Shown here: one piece after another, positions 5,111-5,507 of the stretch
How positions within the stretch are numbered: position 1 is the first letter of the stretch
Layout: the number at the start of each line of letters is the position of its first letter
Source: Veillonellaceae bacterium
GTDB taxonomy: Bacteria; Bacillota; Negativicutes; Veillonellales; Veillonellaceae
Direction of reading: 5' to 3'
Length of the DNA stretch: 5,507 bases
NCBI GenBank assembly: GCA_900765165.1
Contig: CAAFQR010000044.1
Location: 1-5,507 of the forward strand
Notes under the pieces: generated by a model
Database searches by the model: none
Seen by the model: only the letters and a program-made list of their open reading frames with translations
Told to the model about the DNA's origin: nothing
Made by a program: the position numbers and the translations under genes

Positions 5111-5236
5111 GAAAATCCGAACGCTTTTTTAGGTTTCTTTGTAAACATTCAGAATTTATCAGCAGGAGTGTCCGTTATGCCCTTTGAAATAAGTCTTACT
5201 TCATACAAAGTACACAAGATTTTATGATGACTAAGT

Positions 5237-5266
5237 CTGTTAAAAGAAGCGCAAAAGGGCTATAAT
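5237..5266 (+). promoter_or_regulatory. probable promoter of thiT
   Basis: TATAAT (5261-5266) is a perfect -10. The best -35 is CTGTTA (5237-5242) at 18 nt, only three matches to TTGACA. Predicted start is near 5273, leaving a leader of about 68 nt. The weak -35 suggests modest or activator-dependent use, which is inference. Confidence 0.55.
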
Positions 5267-5280
5267 GAAAGCAAGTCGTG

Positions 5281-5298
5281 CATTGAGTTTTCTCAATG
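5281..5298 (+). promoter_or_regulatory. stem-loop in the thiT 5' leader
   Basis: CATTGAG (5281-5287) and CTCAATG (5292-5298) form a perfect 7-bp stem with a TTTT loop; G-T pairs could extend it outward by about three. It lies about 30 nt before AGGAGG and near the predicted 5' end of the mRNA. No T-run follows, so it is not a terminator, and it does not resemble a TPP aptamer. Confidence 0.45.
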
Positions 5299-5340
5299 TG
5301 TTACCGTGTAATGTTTTGTTATTAGTTAGGAGGACGAATA

Positions 5341-5507
5341 ATGGATTCATCCAAACGTTTACGTATGTTGGTGGAAGCAGGTCTTGCCATCGCCATTGCG
5401 TACGTATTGCATTTTATCGTATTGTTTCAAATGCCTCAGGGCGGCGCTGTTAAGGCGGCGAACCTGGTGCCGTTAATCATATTTTCCTTGCGTTGGGGTG
5501 GCAAGGC
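5341..5507 (+). CDS. thiT: thiamine ECF transporter substrate-binding protein ThiT, N-terminal part
   Basis: The first 55 codons of a membrane protein run off the right edge. ATG at 5341 follows AGGAGG (5328-5333) by 7 nt. After a short basic start (MDSSKRLRMLVEAG) comes a first membrane helix (about residues 12-30), then the conserved loop MPQGGAVKAANLVPL and IIFSLRWGGK (45-54). The MPQGG-x-V...P-I...S-x-RWG pattern is that of ThiT/YuaJ, the S component that binds thiamine and works with the shared EcfA/A'/T energising module encoded elsewhere. The full protein would be about 180-200 residues with six helices. It is divergent from guaC and has its own promoter. In many Firmicutes thiT is controlled by a TPP riboswitch; none is recognisable in the leader here. 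Another S component is the main alternative. Confidence 0.85.
   Translation, partial: MDSSKRLRMLVEAGLAIAIAYVLHFIVLFQMPQGGAVKAANLVPLIIFSLRWGGK

Noticed and set aside
5161..5220. TPP-riboswitch-like string TGCCCTTTGAA
   Set aside because: It recalls the ACCCTTTGAACCTGATC part of the TPP aptamer, but the CTGAGA core and the matching arms are absent and it lies upstream of the predicted promoter.
5265..5453. 62-codon frame on the + strand overlapping the thiT start
   Set aside because: The thiT frame has AGGAGG and a recognisable ThiT sequence; this one begins inside the promoter -10 and continues out of frame through thiT.

Overview
The window looks like chromosome from a Gram-positive-lineage anaerobe. 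The evidence is AGGAGG-type ribosome binding sites, sigma-A promoters with TATAAT boxes, a LytS/LytTR two-component pair, a Firmicutes-type GMP reductase and an ECF-type thiamine transporter subunit (ThiT). The mixed base composition and repertoire fit a member of the Negativicutes (Veillonella/Dialister/Megasphaera-like). That placement is an inference from style, not a database match.

Layout. At 1-634 there is an AT-rich two-gene module on the + strand: the end of an unidentified soluble protein, overlapping by 4 nt (ATGA) a 158-residue multi-pass membrane protein of unknown function. A hairpin at 711-741 closes the next unit. At 719-3429, on the - strand, lies an operon lytS (sensor kinase, distal in coordinate but transcribed first) then lytT (LytTR response regulator). 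Its promoter is an extended -10 near 3550, and it has a structured leader of about 113 nt. Divergent from lytS, at 3660-3800 (+), is a 46-residue hydrophobic protein with its own good promoter and ribosome binding site; it is too short for most gene callers. The convergent gap 3801-4056 holds four consecutive stem-loops: two terminator-like, and two that share a palindromic plan. guaC (GMP reductase) occupies 4057-5043 on the - strand, with a near-consensus promoter and a 32-nt leader. Divergent from it, the start of thiT (thiamine ECF substrate-binding subunit) runs off the right edge from 5341.

How the genes fit together. LytS and LytT form one signalling unit; relatives of this family sense extracellular pyruvate or envelope/energy state and control transporters or LrgAB-type membrane proteins. 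No obvious target of those classes is in the window, but the divergent 46-residue membrane protein shares the regulatory region and is a reasonable candidate. guaC (GMP to IMP salvage) and thiT (thiamine uptake) are ordinary metabolic genes, each with its own promoter. No rRNA, tRNA, CRISPR array, transposase or prophage gene is visible. The parts most worth a second look are the hairpin array at 3854-4055, the unusually long low-complexity linker in LytT, the unannotated 46-residue gene with its shared regulatory region, and the thiT leader that has a small hairpin but no recognisable TPP riboswitch.
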